Below are positions 8,228-16,809 of a stretch of DNA of 64,000 bases, in pieces. The notes below the pieces were generated by a model. It saw nothing but the letters and a program-made list of their open reading frames with translations, ran no database searches and was not told the origin of the DNA. This DNA is from Paraflavitalea soli (lineage in GTDB: Bacteria > Bacteroidota > Bacteroidia > Chitinophagales > Chitinophagaceae). A program made the translations under genes and the position numbers. Each line of letters begins with the position of its first letter. The stretch's first letter is position 1. The stretch covers positions 7,940,546-8,004,545 of the forward strand of contig NZ_CP032157.1 in assembly GCF_003555545.1 (NCBI RefSeq), in the 5' to 3' direction.

Positions 8228-8434
8228 CGTTTGTTCTCTTATTCATAATAGCAGGTGTACGTCCTCGCCCGTTGTTTGTGTCGGGTGGGGGCGTTTTGCT
8301 TTTCCTGCACGTCCTTGCTCGAGGCGGAGTAATAGGTAAATCAAGAAGATTTGCACCATGATCTTTTGTAACTGCGGTTTATCGCAATGTGTACCATAAT
8401 TTGATTATCTTTTAGCTTGTTTTCTGATGTAACT

Positions 8435-8845
8435 ATGGCAGTAGCGTATATATTCCTGGCCGTCCTTTTTATTTATACGGCGGTTCATTCAATACGGTTC
8501 TTAAAAACCTACTACACCTTACAAAAAAAAGGGGAGAGAGCTATTGGAACGATTACTAACAATACCTTATCAGGTAAATTTTTTATCAGGAATGCTTTAG
8601 TGCCTACCATCATTTTTTACACCGGGGGCAATAGGAAAATAGTGGGTAGACCCAGACATTCTTTACAAATTGAATTATCCTTTTACCGACATGGTAGTGA
8701 ACACCTTATTTATTATAAGCCTGATGACCCGGCTCTTTTTGTGGTCAGTAATTCGGGCGAAGTATTGGCTACCATTGCCATGCTTTGCGTGGCAATAGGC
8801 TACCTGGGTTGGTTTGGGATAACACAATTGGTACCGATGCTATAA
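8435..8845 (+). CDS. DUF3592-like membrane protein
   Basis: The 136-residue protein has an N-terminal membrane helix (3-22), a soluble beta-rich middle (KKGERAIGTITNN...YYKPDDPALFVV) and a C-terminal helix (108-130). The two helices flanking a small beta domain match DUF3592, whose function is unknown. ATG 8435 is preferred over the in-frame TTG at 8417 because the membrane helix then starts at once. Nine bases separate it from the metallophosphoesterase gene, so they may share a transcript. Confidence 0.6.
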   Translation: MAVAYIFLAVLFIYTAVHSIRFLKTYYTLQKKGERAIGTITNNTLSGKFFIRNALVPTIIFYTGGNRKIVGRPRHSLQIELSFYRHGSEHLIYYKPDDPALFVVSNSGEVLATIAMLCVAIGYLGWFGITQLVPML

Positions 8846-8853
8846 AAATAAAT

Positions 8854-9612
8854 ATGACCATCCAATACTGTTCCGATCTCCACCTCGAGCGGCCTGAGAA
8901 TTATGCCTGGTGGAAGAAAAGGCCCATCCTTCCTGCTGCTGATACCCTCATCCTGGCGGGTGATATCCTGCCTTTTGCCGAAACCGACCAGTTCCTGGAT
9001 TTCTTCCAATACCTGTCCGATCATTTCCAGGCTACCTATTGGCTGCCCGGCAACCACGAGTATTACGGCAGCGATAGCTTGCACCGCAGCGGCCCCTTCC
9101 GCGAAGCCATCCGCCCCAACGTTTTCCTCCTCAACAACCAGGTGGAGCAGCTACAAGATACTACCCTCATCTTTTCCACCCTGTGGTCACATATCAGTCC
9201 GGCAGCCGAGTGGGACATTGCCCGCGCCGTCACCGATTATCGGCTCATCACCCGCGATGGCGAACCCTTCCGCCCCTTGCACAGCAACTGCCTCCATGCC
9301 GAAAGCCGGGCATTTATCGAATCCGCCGTGGCCGCAGCCACCAGCCCGCACGTCATCGTCGCTACCCACCACGTGCCCACCTTCCAGCATTATCCAAAGC
9401 AGTTCCGCGGCTCCATCATCAACGAAGCTTTCGCCACTGAAATGGATGACTATATAGAAACATCACCCATCACCGCCTGGATCTATGGCCATCACCATAC
9501 CAATACCCCGGCGTTCACCATCAGCAACACCCGCTTGCTCACCAACCAACTGGGGTATGTGCGCAAGCGCGCGTATTATGGGTTCAGCAACAAGGCCGTT
9601 TTGTATTGTTGA
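8854..9612 (+). CDS. Calcineurin-like metallophosphoesterase, copy 1
   Basis: The 252-residue protein shows all metal-binding motifs of the family in order: DLHLE (8-12), GDIL (36-39), GNHEYYG (66-72), ATHHVP (near 176) and GHHHTN (near 214). The substrate is unknown. A near-identical copy lies at 12788 and a degraded third copy at 16452. The start is ATG 8854 (MTIQYCSDLH), identical in copy 2. Its 3' end overlaps the convergent RhuM gene by 37 bp, and its last residues differ from copy 2, so the C-terminus may have been rewritten at that junction. Confidence 0.85.
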   Translation: MTIQYCSDLHLERPENYAWWKKRPILPAADTLILAGDILPFAETDQFLDFFQYLSDHFQATYWLPGNHEYYGSDSLHRSGPFREAIRPNVFLLNNQVEQLQDTTLIFSTLWSHISPAAEWDIARAVTDYRLITRDGEPFRPLHSNCLHAESRAFIESAVAAATSPHVIVATHHVPTFQHYPKQFRGSIINEAFATEMDDYIETSPITAWIYGHHHTNTPAFTISNTRLLTNQLGYVRKRAYYGFSNKAVLYC

Positions 9613-10538
9613 TATTCGTCTTCCGCGAGTTGCTTGGCCGCTTCCGGAGTGATAGCTCCCGTATCCTTCAATACCTTGTATTCGTTGAATTGTAAAAAGC
9701 TGTCCAGTTTATCGATCCAGTCCTGCATCTTCATCGGTATCTGGCGTGCAGCCTGGTTTTCTGCATAATACAGGTACATCGTTACGATCCTGCGCAGTGC
9801 TTTCATTTCTTTTTCCGCCAGGTAGTTTTTGGCGATGTTCACATCCGACTTTACGATCTTTCCTATGGGGGCATTTTTCCAGGTTTGCAGTCCCATATGC
9901 CGTACCGTGGCTTTGGCCCTTTCCGCAATGATCTGCGCAGCCGTTTTGCCCGTCACCGCCCAATGCAATTTATTCTGTACCGTCCGGAAGAATTCCTTCG
10001 TAATGACCGCATCCTGCGCATAATCAATGCTGCATTCCTCGTAGATAGCCGTGATCTTTTGGTAGCATTGCTTTTCACTGGTCCGTATTGCCCGGATGCG
10101 GTCCCTCAGATTATCAAAATAACTTTTACCCGGGCTTGTAACTGCTTGCGCCCGATCGTTTTCCAATACAAAACCTTTAATCGTAAATCCGCTTAAAACC
10201 TGGTAAGCCCACAGGCGGAACTGTGTGGCCTTTTTGCTGTTGATCCGGTAGCCCACTGCAATGATGGCGTCCAGGTTATAAAACCGGATGGGGTAGGTTT
10301 TGCCATCCAGGCCAGTTTGTGCAAAAGGGGCGCATACAGCCTGCTCATCCAGTTCGGCGGTGATGAAGATGTTTTGAAAGTGTCGGATGATGGCAGTCCT
10401 GTCCACACCAAATAGTGCCGCCAGCCGTCGCTGGTTAAGCCATAAAGTATTGCGGGCATGCAAAACCACTATCTTCAACGCCGCGTCAGGTACCTGATAA
10501 AAAAAGGTCTCAAAAAAAGCTTGGTTATTGGGGTTCAT
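9576..10538 (-). CDS. RhuM family protein
   Basis: The 320-residue protein matches the RhuM family: VVLHARNTLWLNQRRLAALFGVDRTAIIRH (split here as a helix-turn-helix-like N-terminus, 24-53), YPIRFYNLDAIIAVGYRIN (82-100) and ATQFRLWAYQVL (104-115). The name comes from a Salmonella pathogenicity-island gene; no biochemical role is established. Homologues are often scattered singly and exchanged between bacteria. It lies between the two metallophosphoesterase copies and overlaps the first one tail to tail. A partner gene is not seen. Confidence 0.85.
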   Translation of the reverse strand: MNPNNQAFFETFFYQVPDAALKIVVLHARNTLWLNQRRLAALFGVDRTAIIRHFQNIFITAELDEQAVCAPFAQTGLDGKTYPIRFYNLDAIIAVGYRINSKKATQFRLWAYQVLSGFTIKGFVLENDRAQAVTSPGKSYFDNLRDRIRAIRTSEKQCYQKITAIYEECSIDYAQDAVITKEFFRTVQNKLHWAVTGKTAAQIIAERAKATVRHMGLQTWKNAPIGKIVKSDVNIAKNYLAEKEMKALRRIVTMYLYYAENQAARQIPMKMQDWIDKLDSFLQFNEYKVLKDTGAITPEAAKQLAEDEYQQYKTALLLNP

Positions 10539-10880
10539 AATGCGTGTAGGATTAAGGTAAAATGGAATTATTTGACCCTTTAAATTTACTAATTTATTTA
10601 GTCATTTGGATGCTTTTTTGGCTAATTATTTTGGCTTTTATTAGCCTGTAAATCAATGATTAAATGGCAAATATTAATTCAAGTAATTAGCATTTGTCAA
10701 ATGGAAGTTGCTGCGACTAAGTGCTGCAAATACTATCTTTCTCTAAAAAAATCTTAAATCACCCTCAAACCATTGTGTCCTTTACTTTCTTCCTGTATTT
10801 TACAAAAGCCGGCCAGTTTAGTATCTGTGCGTTTGAGCTATGTAAAGCAAGCAGGCCCTGCATCTCTTTCAAAACCATGT
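10539..10880. other. A+T-rich divergent promoter region
   Basis: This 342-bp gap lies between the divergent RhuM and WG-repeat genes. It is visibly richer in A+T than its flanks and must hold both promoters, but I see no exact TAnnTTTG box and no repeat. Confidence 0.5.
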
Positions 10881-12767
10881 ATGCTCAAATACGCTTTATT
10901 ATTTTTTGCCTGGACCCTCGTAGCATTACCTTCCCTTGCAAGGCAGGATAGTCTGTTCATTATTCACGATCAGGGCAAAACAGGTTATATCAATGCCCGT
11001 GGCCAGGTAGTCATCCCCGCTGTTTATTATGCCGGCCTGGATTTTTCCGAAGGATTGGCTGCTGTCAGGGAAAATGGCCAATACGGGTTTATCGATGCCT
11101 GGGGTAAATATGTGATCAATCCTACCTTCGATAAAGCTTACTCTTTCCACCATAGCGTCACCTTGGTTGTTAAGAACAACGAGACCTATATCATTGATCG
11201 CTCCGGAAAAGCCCTCTTCCCACCCGTTTTTACATCCCTTGAATTCATTAGCCCGCACAAAGCCATCGTTCAAACAAAAAAAGGCAACTATGGTATCATC
11301 GACATACTTGCCCGCAAACTAATTGTCGATACCATTTACTGGCGAATCAATGCTTACGAGGAAGGAGTGGCCATTATACAACTGAATAGATCACATAGGA
11401 GGAAATACCTCAGCCCACGATACGCTGTTATCGACACCTTGGGCAATACCATCGTACCTTTTGGTAAATATGAAGCGATAGAACCATTCGTAAATGGATA
11501 TGCTATGGTTGATATAAAGGCTCCCGGCAAGAAGGATGATTATGATGATGAAGGAGCCATTGACGCTCGGGGTAACCTCCTGTTCAGGCGACCCGCTTCA
11601 GCGCCCGGTTATATAAGCGGCGATTTTCACCAGGGCTTCGCCGTCGTCAACCTCGAAAAGGAAAGAAGTTATGAGGGGTACATCAACCGGCAGGGCCGAC
11701 TCGCGTTGGACGATACCAATTATGTGCGGTGCACCGATTTCTCCCGCGGCCGCGCTTTCATCAGGACAGTTGAAGATAAATACTTCCTCATCGATACCAC
11801 CTTCACCATCCTCAACAAAGAGCCTTTTGATGATGTGGAACAAGCACCCTTTACCGGCCTCTATGCCATTGTCAAAAACGGAGACCGCTGGGCTATTATC
11901 GATACCAGTGGCCGTTACATAATATCACCCTTGTTTCCTTCCATCGACAAGATCATCGGTAATTATTTTGTATACAGTTTCGATGAACCTCAATATACCC
12001 CCAGGCTGTTTGGGATCATGTCCCTCGATAGCCAGGCCCTCACCAATACCATCATCCAGCAATACCATCCTGCCGGCTTTATCAATGGATTGCTCAAGAC
12101 TATCATCGATGGCAAGTCCACCTACCTCGATCGGCGGGGAAAGCAGGTATGGCAGGAGGCGCCCGATACTTCCCGCTTCTTGCGCAAACTCAATATCGAC
12201 TATATCGGTAGTGCCCACTTCAGAGCCTATTCCACGTTGGGGCCTGATGGCGATCACCACAGTGGCGGATGGGCCACCAGCAATAATTTCCCGCAGAAGA
12301 AAAGGCTGCCCCTTTCCATTCCATCCAACCGCTTGTCCCTGCTCATCGATACCGCCCGTGTCGATACCTTTGCCGGCAGGTATTATGGCTTTTCCCTCTA
12401 CCTCACCAATACCACCGCCGATACCTTTTTATTCCGCGGTCAGGATAGCCAGCTCTACATGAAGGTCCAGGCTCAGGATGAAAAGGGCCAGTGGAAAGAC
12501 ATTCAATATATGCCCGAAACCTTTTGCGGCAACAGCTACCATTGGCTGCGCCTTGAACCAGGGGCCTACTGGAAATTTGTGGTGCCCCATTATGAAGGTG
12601 AGTTCAATACCTCCCTCCGCGTCGAGCTCAAATACCCCGATCCGGCCAATTGCAGTAAAGAAAAGGTCCTGTACTCCCAGCCTTTCTGGGGCAGCATCAA
12701 CCTGTCCCAGTTTACTGTTAAGGAGCCTTATTACTCCAGCGGTATCATCGACCCGTATATTGATTAG
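10881..12767 (+). CDS. WG-repeat protein, secreted
   Basis: The 628-residue protein begins with a signal peptide (MLKYALLFFAWTLVALPSLA, cleavage after about 20). From about 30 to 440 it carries degenerate WG beta-hairpin repeats, for example GKTGYINARGQVVIPAVYY and GQYGFIDAWGKYVINPTF. The last 190 residues lack WG units and look like a separate beta domain (YYGFSLYLTNTTADTF...). Function is unknown; WG repeats mediate binding. ATG 10881 is chosen because it precedes the signal peptide. The gene separates two metallophosphoesterase copies and ends 20 bp before copy 2. Confidence 0.82.
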   Translation: MLKYALLFFAWTLVALPSLARQDSLFIIHDQGKTGYINARGQVVIPAVYYAGLDFSEGLAAVRENGQYGFIDAWGKYVINPTFDKAYSFHHSVTLVVKNNETYIIDRSGKALFPPVFTSLEFISPHKAIVQTKKGNYGIIDILARKLIVDTIYWRINAYEEGVAIIQLNRSHRRKYLSPRYAVIDTLGNTIVPFGKYEAIEPFVNGYAMVDIKAPGKKDDYDDEGAIDARGNLLFRRPASAPGYISGDFHQGFAVVNLEKERSYEGYINRQGRLALDDTNYVRCTDFSRGRAFIRTVEDKYFLIDTTFTILNKEPFDDVEQAPFTGLYAIVKNGDRWAIIDTSGRYIISPLFPSIDKIIGNYFVYSFDEPQYTPRLFGIMSLDSQALTNTIIQQYHPAGFINGLLKTIIDGKSTYLDRRGKQVWQEAPDTSRFLRKLNIDYIGSAHFRAYSTLGPDGDHHSGGWATSNNFPQKKRLPLSIPSNRLSLLIDTARVDTFAGRYYGFSLYLTNTTADTFLFRGQDSQLYMKVQAQDEKGQWKDIQYMPETFCGNSYHWLRLEPGAYWKFVVPHYEGEFNTSLRVELKYPDPANCSKEKVLYSQPFWGSINLSQFTVKEPYYSSGIIDPYID

Positions 12768-12787
12768 CAGTTAGTATATTGCTGTCC

Positions 12788-13546
12788 ATGACTATCCAAT
12801 ACTGTTCCGATCTCCACCTCGAGCGGCCAGAGAATTATGCCTGGTGGAAGAAGAGGCCCATCCTTCCCGCTGCCGATACCCTCATCCTGGCGGGCGATAT
12901 CCTGCCTTTTGCCGAAATGGACCAGTTCCCGGACTTCTTTCATTACCTGTCCGATCATTTCCAGGCTACCTACTGGCTGCCCGGCAACCACGAGTATTAC
13001 GGCAGCGATATCCTCCACCGCAGCGGCCCCTTCCGCGAGGCCATCCGCCCCAATGTCTTCCTCCTCAATAACCAGGTGGAGCAATTGGAGGGTATCACCC
13101 TTGTCTTCTCCACCTTATGGTCCCACATCAGTCCGGCCGCGGAGTGGACCATTGCCCGTTACGTCACCGACTTCAGAGCCATCACCCATGGTGGCGAGCG
13201 TTATCTTCCCCTGCACAGCAACCGTCTCCACAAGGAATGTCGGCAATTTATTGAGACCGCCGTTGCTGCTGCGCCAACCTCCAAAATAGTGGTCGCCACC
13301 CATCATATACCCACCTTCCTCAATTATCCGGCTAAATATAAAAACTCACCAGTCAATGAAGCCTTCGCTACCGAGCTCCATGATTTTATTTACCAATCAT
13401 CCATCGATACCTGGATCTTTGGCCATCACCATGTCAATACGCCGGAGTTCAACGTCGGTAATACACGGATGCTGACCAACCAATTGGGGTATGTGAAGCA
13501 AGGGGAGAATAGAGGGTATCGACAGGATGCGGTGATCAAGCCCTAG
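12788..13546 (+). CDS. Calcineurin-like metallophosphoesterase, copy 2
   Basis: This 252-residue paralogue of the protein at 8854 keeps every metal site (DLHLE, GDIL, GNHEYYG, ATHHIP, GHHHVN). The first 120 residues are nearly the same as copy 1 also at DNA level, while identity falls towards the C-terminus. This gradient suggests gene conversion or a recent duplication with selection on the tail. The start ATG 12788 gives the same MTIQYCSDLH. It follows the WG-repeat gene by 20 bp and ends at the left border of the A+T-rich island. Confidence 0.85.
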   Translation: MTIQYCSDLHLERPENYAWWKKRPILPAADTLILAGDILPFAEMDQFPDFFHYLSDHFQATYWLPGNHEYYGSDILHRSGPFREAIRPNVFLLNNQVEQLEGITLVFSTLWSHISPAAEWTIARYVTDFRAITHGGERYLPLHSNRLHKECRQFIETAVAAAPTSKIVVATHHIPTFLNYPAKYKNSPVNEAFATELHDFIYQSSIDTWIFGHHHVNTPEFNVGNTRMLTNQLGYVKQGENRGYRQDAVIKP

Positions 13547-13823
13547 TCTGTTTTCCAATTATTACTTAGTTTGGATAAAATAGATGATTTAATGGTAAAT
13601 TCACTACTGCTCTGATCTCCTCGTGCGAGCTGATAATTTCAAAAACATGATAGAATAGTTGAAATAGCATCACCTTGATGGAGAATAAAAACTTTAATTC
13701 CATTAAATTCGTATGGCTAACAAATAAAAATGAGTGTTTTTATTTGCATATTTTTATCAGCTGTCCCGCATTTTTCGTATGCTTGCATAGAATATTTATT
13801 TAACATACGTAATATTGATAAAA
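13547..13823. other. A+T-rich leader at the island border
   Basis: Base composition changes sharply just after the metallophosphoesterase stop. The stretch has no gene and no repeat I can define; it should hold the promoter of the HNH gene. Confidence 0.5.
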
Positions 13824-15434
13824 ATGAGCTCACATTTTCTTAGCGGACTTAATACTCAGCAATATGGGCAACTAAAAGATAAACTCTTCAACACTCAATC
13901 TGGTAAATGTTTTATTTGTGAAGATATAATTGACCTAAACTTACATAATGGGTCTTTAGATATAGATCATGTAATGCCGCTTAAACTCGGTGGTAAAGAT
14001 GATCCTATGAATTTTGCTTTAACACATTCCAGCTGCAATCGCTCTAAGCAAGATTCTAATTTAGAGGTTGCTAGGGTTCTGAAACGTTTTGAGAAAATAA
14101 AAGAAAAAGCGGAAAAGGATAACCGTGGTCCTAACCTGCAGGATATTCTCGCTACGGAAGGTGGTGGGAAATTTAAACTCAATTTTTCAATGTTTGATGG
14201 AATCATTCGTTATTCTCTTCCTCAGTTAGGTGATAACAGGGTTTATGAAGTACCAGTATATACAGATTACTTAAGTGATGACGAATATTTCTTCGTTCAA
14301 CTTCCTATAGAATATATCTACCATGATGATGTTATTAATCCTCGCTCAATTGGAGATAATATATCAAAGTTGGTTAAAGAGTTTTATAACAAAAATCCAC
14401 AACTTCAGGTATCACTGGGATGGGTTGAAAATCAAAATGGTGATGGATCGGAAGTAAAAGTCTTTGATGGTCAGCATAAGGTTGCTGCTCAAATTTTGTT
14501 AGGCGTGCGAAAGATTCCTATTCGTATTTTCATTAACCCTGATAAAAACAGGCTAACGCTAACTAATTTCCATGCAGGTACTACTTTACGACAAGTTGCG
14601 TTTGATAAATCAGTCCAACGCCATTTAGGTAATACATTATATTCTCAAAGAGTTAAGCGATATCAGGTTGAACATGAATTGCAAGAAGATAATTTGTATT
14701 TTTCTGAAAGAGATTTACTTAATTATTTTAGAGGAGAATCAAAAGAGGTAAAGCGTTATATTCTAGATGCAATTCGGGATGCGATTACTTATAGTCCGGA
14801 TAATAAGCTACGACAGTTTACAGAATTGGGGGGGCGAAGTAACAAATTACCAGTTTCTTATAGTACAATAGAGAAAACTTTCTACTCTTTCTTTATTCAT
14901 CAAGATGTATTAATTACACCGATAGATCATAAACTTGAAGAAGGGGAGAACCCTCGAGAGTTAGAAAAAGATCAAATAACCGAGCTTATGAACATTGTAG
15001 CTGAGGAATTATTTATAGAGCATTTTGATGTTGAACTTGGTACCTATAGAATAGAAAATAGAATTCAGCAAGGGGAAAATATACCAATCAATCATTTACG
15101 AGCTTTGCGAATGGCCAAAGAAGAAATTATGTACACCTGGCTTCGATATATTTCGCAAATAATTAAGAACTATTATATTATGCATGGGAAACCCATCCAG
15201 GAGGATAAACTATTTCAATATAAGTTCGCTGAGCCACTATGGCAAAGAATTCGGTCCTTTATAAGGAATTTAGCTAACCTTCCACTTTGGATTAATAAAG
15301 AAGCTTCAAGTACAATTTTTGGAGGGAAACAAAATTATGGATTTTGGCAAACAATCTTTGAAAGCGGTAAGTCTCCTGCAAACGTCCAAGTTCTTTCAAA
15401 ACCAATTGATTTAATGCAAATGATTGTTGAATAA
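13824..15434 (+). CDS. HNH endonuclease fused to a DGQHK (DndB/ParB-like) domain
   Basis: The 536-residue protein starts with an HNH nuclease: zinc pair CFIC (29-32), LDIDHVMPLKLGG (45-57), Asn63 and a second pair beginning CNRSK (71). The middle has VKVFDGQHKVAAQILLG (211-227), close to the DGQHR motif of DndB/DpdB-like and ParB-like proteins. The C-terminal 250 residues are helical and unknown. Fusion of a nuclease to a DGQHR-type domain suggests cutting of incoming, perhaps modified, DNA, but this is inference. The gene is strongly A+T-rich, with AT-ending codons unlike its neighbours, which points to horizontal transfer. ATG 13824 is preferred to TTG 13815. Confidence 0.75.
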   Translation: MSSHFLSGLNTQQYGQLKDKLFNTQSGKCFICEDIIDLNLHNGSLDIDHVMPLKLGGKDDPMNFALTHSSCNRSKQDSNLEVARVLKRFEKIKEKAEKDNRGPNLQDILATEGGGKFKLNFSMFDGIIRYSLPQLGDNRVYEVPVYTDYLSDDEYFFVQLPIEYIYHDDVINPRSIGDNISKLVKEFYNKNPQLQVSLGWVENQNGDGSEVKVFDGQHKVAAQILLGVRKIPIRIFINPDKNRLTLTNFHAGTTLRQVAFDKSVQRHLGNTLYSQRVKRYQVEHELQEDNLYFSERDLLNYFRGESKEVKRYILDAIRDAITYSPDNKLRQFTELGGRSNKLPVSYSTIEKTFYSFFIHQDVLITPIDHKLEEGENPRELEKDQITELMNIVAEELFIEHFDVELGTYRIENRIQQGENIPINHLRALRMAKEEIMYTWLRYISQIIKNYYIMHGKPIQEDKLFQYKFAEPLWQRIRSFIRNLANLPLWINKEASSTIFGGKQNYGFWQTIFESGKSPANVQVLSKPIDLMQMIVE

Positions 15435-15586
15435 GCTAGGATAATCAAGAATAAGCGATTAAATGTTTGTTTTTACTCTTAAATAATTGATAAAACCGGC
15501 GCACAAAACCAGCATAAATTTGGCATCCTCAAACATTATGGTGCAGTATTGTCTGAAGGAGAATGCCTTATTAGCCTAACAGCGTT

Positions 15587-15661
15587 TCATCGTTCTTCAA
15601 CCGATTTGTCGCCTGCTTCCTGCTTCTTAAATGATTTGAAATCAAAGTTTTTCTTTTCCAT
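15587..15661 (-). pseudogene. Possible transposase N-terminal scrap (IS256-like)
   Basis: On the minus strand an ATG at 15661 opens a 24-codon frame beginning MEKKNFDFKSFKKQ and ending TGA. The start resembles N-termini of Bacteroidota IS256-family transposases, but similarity stops after about 14 residues. It directly abuts the truncated IS66 transposase. Weak call. Confidence 0.2.
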
Positions 15662-15676
15662 TTTGCCAGTTTAAAG

Positions 15677-16387
15677 GTATATCACAACTCCCTAAGCGAA
15701 ATGGTTGTCTTTGACTACCAGCCAGGTCGTGGACGAGAAGGCCCTTCGGACATGTTGAAAAGCTTTAAGGGCCATGTGCAGACAGATGGGTATAGCGGAT
15801 ACAACTTCCTGGATAAAGAGAAGGACATTACTTTATTCCATTGCTGGGCACACGCCAGGCGAAAGTTCTATGATGCCCTGCAAAATGACAAAAGCCGGGC
15901 AGAATGTGCGCTTGAACAGATACAACTATTGTACGCAATTGAAAGGACTGCCAGGGATCAATCCCTCGATGTGCAGCAAACCTTAGCGCTACGGCAACAA
16001 AAAGCTGTTCCCATCCTCAATGCCTTGCATAGCTGGATGAAGAAGACTTACATAGAAACAACGCCTAAAAGTGTCATTGGAAGAGCTCTAGCCTATAGTC
16101 TGAAATTATGGAATGGTCTGGCAACCTATACAACCGACGGAAAACTCAACATCGATAATAACTTAGTAGAAAATGCCATCCGGCCGGTTGCTATCGGAAG
16201 AAAAAATTACCTCTTTGCCGGATCTCATGAAGCCGCTCAAAGAAGCGCCATGCTTTATTCCTTATTTGGTACCTGCAAGCTGCATGGTGTCAATCCTTTT
16301 GAATGGATGAAAGACGTCTTGCAAAAAATACCCGCCTATCCTGTCAACCAGGTAGCACAACTTCTCCTACATAACTGGAACAAATAA
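15677..16387 (+). pseudogene. IS66 family transposase, 5'-truncated
   Basis: Only the C-terminal half of an IS66 TnpC is present. Homology starts at about 15677 (VYHNSLSEMVVFDYQPGRG) without a start codon at a sensible place and without the first catalytic Asp region. The remainder is intact: LQTDGYSGYN-like segment (VQTDGYSGYNFLD), CWAHARRKFYDAL, and LVENAIRPVAIGRKNYLFAG with the catalytic Glu. It ends in LLLHNWNK. Accessory tnpA/tnpB genes are missing, so the element cannot move by itself. It lies between the HNH gene and a decayed metallophosphoesterase and marks a rearrangement site. Confidence 0.88.
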
Positions 16388-16451
16388 GATTGGGTACTTC
16401 CCCGGAGGGATACTCTGCAATTTAGTTTCAGGCATTCCTTTTTAGTCTAAA

Positions 16452-16598
16452 TACCAATCGGCCAACAAAACCTGGATCTTTGGCTATCAACATGCCAATA
16501 CGCCGGAGTTCAGGGGCGGCAATACCAGGATGTTTACGAATCAATTGGGGCATGTAAAGCGGGGGGAAATAGGGGGGATCAGGGGGGTAATGCGGTAA
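16452..16598 (+). pseudogene. Third metallophosphoesterase, C-terminal fragment
   Basis: Forty-eight codons in frame up to TAA at 16596 read YQSANKTWIFGYQHANTPEF and then RGGNTRMFTNQLGHVKRGE, clearly the last fifth of the proteins at 8854 and 12788. The metal-binding GHHH has become GYQH and the extreme end is altered. The rest is gone, cut off about 65 bp beyond the IS66 transposase stop. It has no start codon and is a remnant, not a gene. Confidence 0.85.
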
Positions 16599-16809
16599 CT
16601 CTTTAAATTTATTGAGCAATGATCAAACGTTAAGCACTACAAGCAAATGGCCTTAAATCCTTGGTTAGAAGATGATATAATAGATTGGGCATGAAGTGGT
16701 CAAGCCATTAATCTGAATGTTCAGAAGCAGCAAACTTGAATCCTAAGTTTTATTAGTTATTGCTCCGGGTCAATAACTAATAAAATTTTCTCCGTCGAAA
16801 CTTTTGACT
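16599..16809. other. A+T-rich gap between remnant and nuclease gene
   Basis: No gene is seen. Near 16752-16790 the segment TTATTAGTTATTGCTCCGGG and AATAACTAATAAAATTTT form an inverted repeat (TTTTATTAGTTATT / AATAACTAATAAAA), which could end the minus-strand nuclease-methyltransferase transcript. Confidence 0.5.
16739..16786 (-). terminator. Inverted repeat downstream of the nuclease gene
   Basis: Arms TTTTATTAGTTATTG and CAATAACTAATAAAA pair perfectly around a loop of about 10 bases (ctccgggt). It lies about 25 bp past the minus-strand stop at 16810. The stem is A+T-rich but long. Confidence 0.5.
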
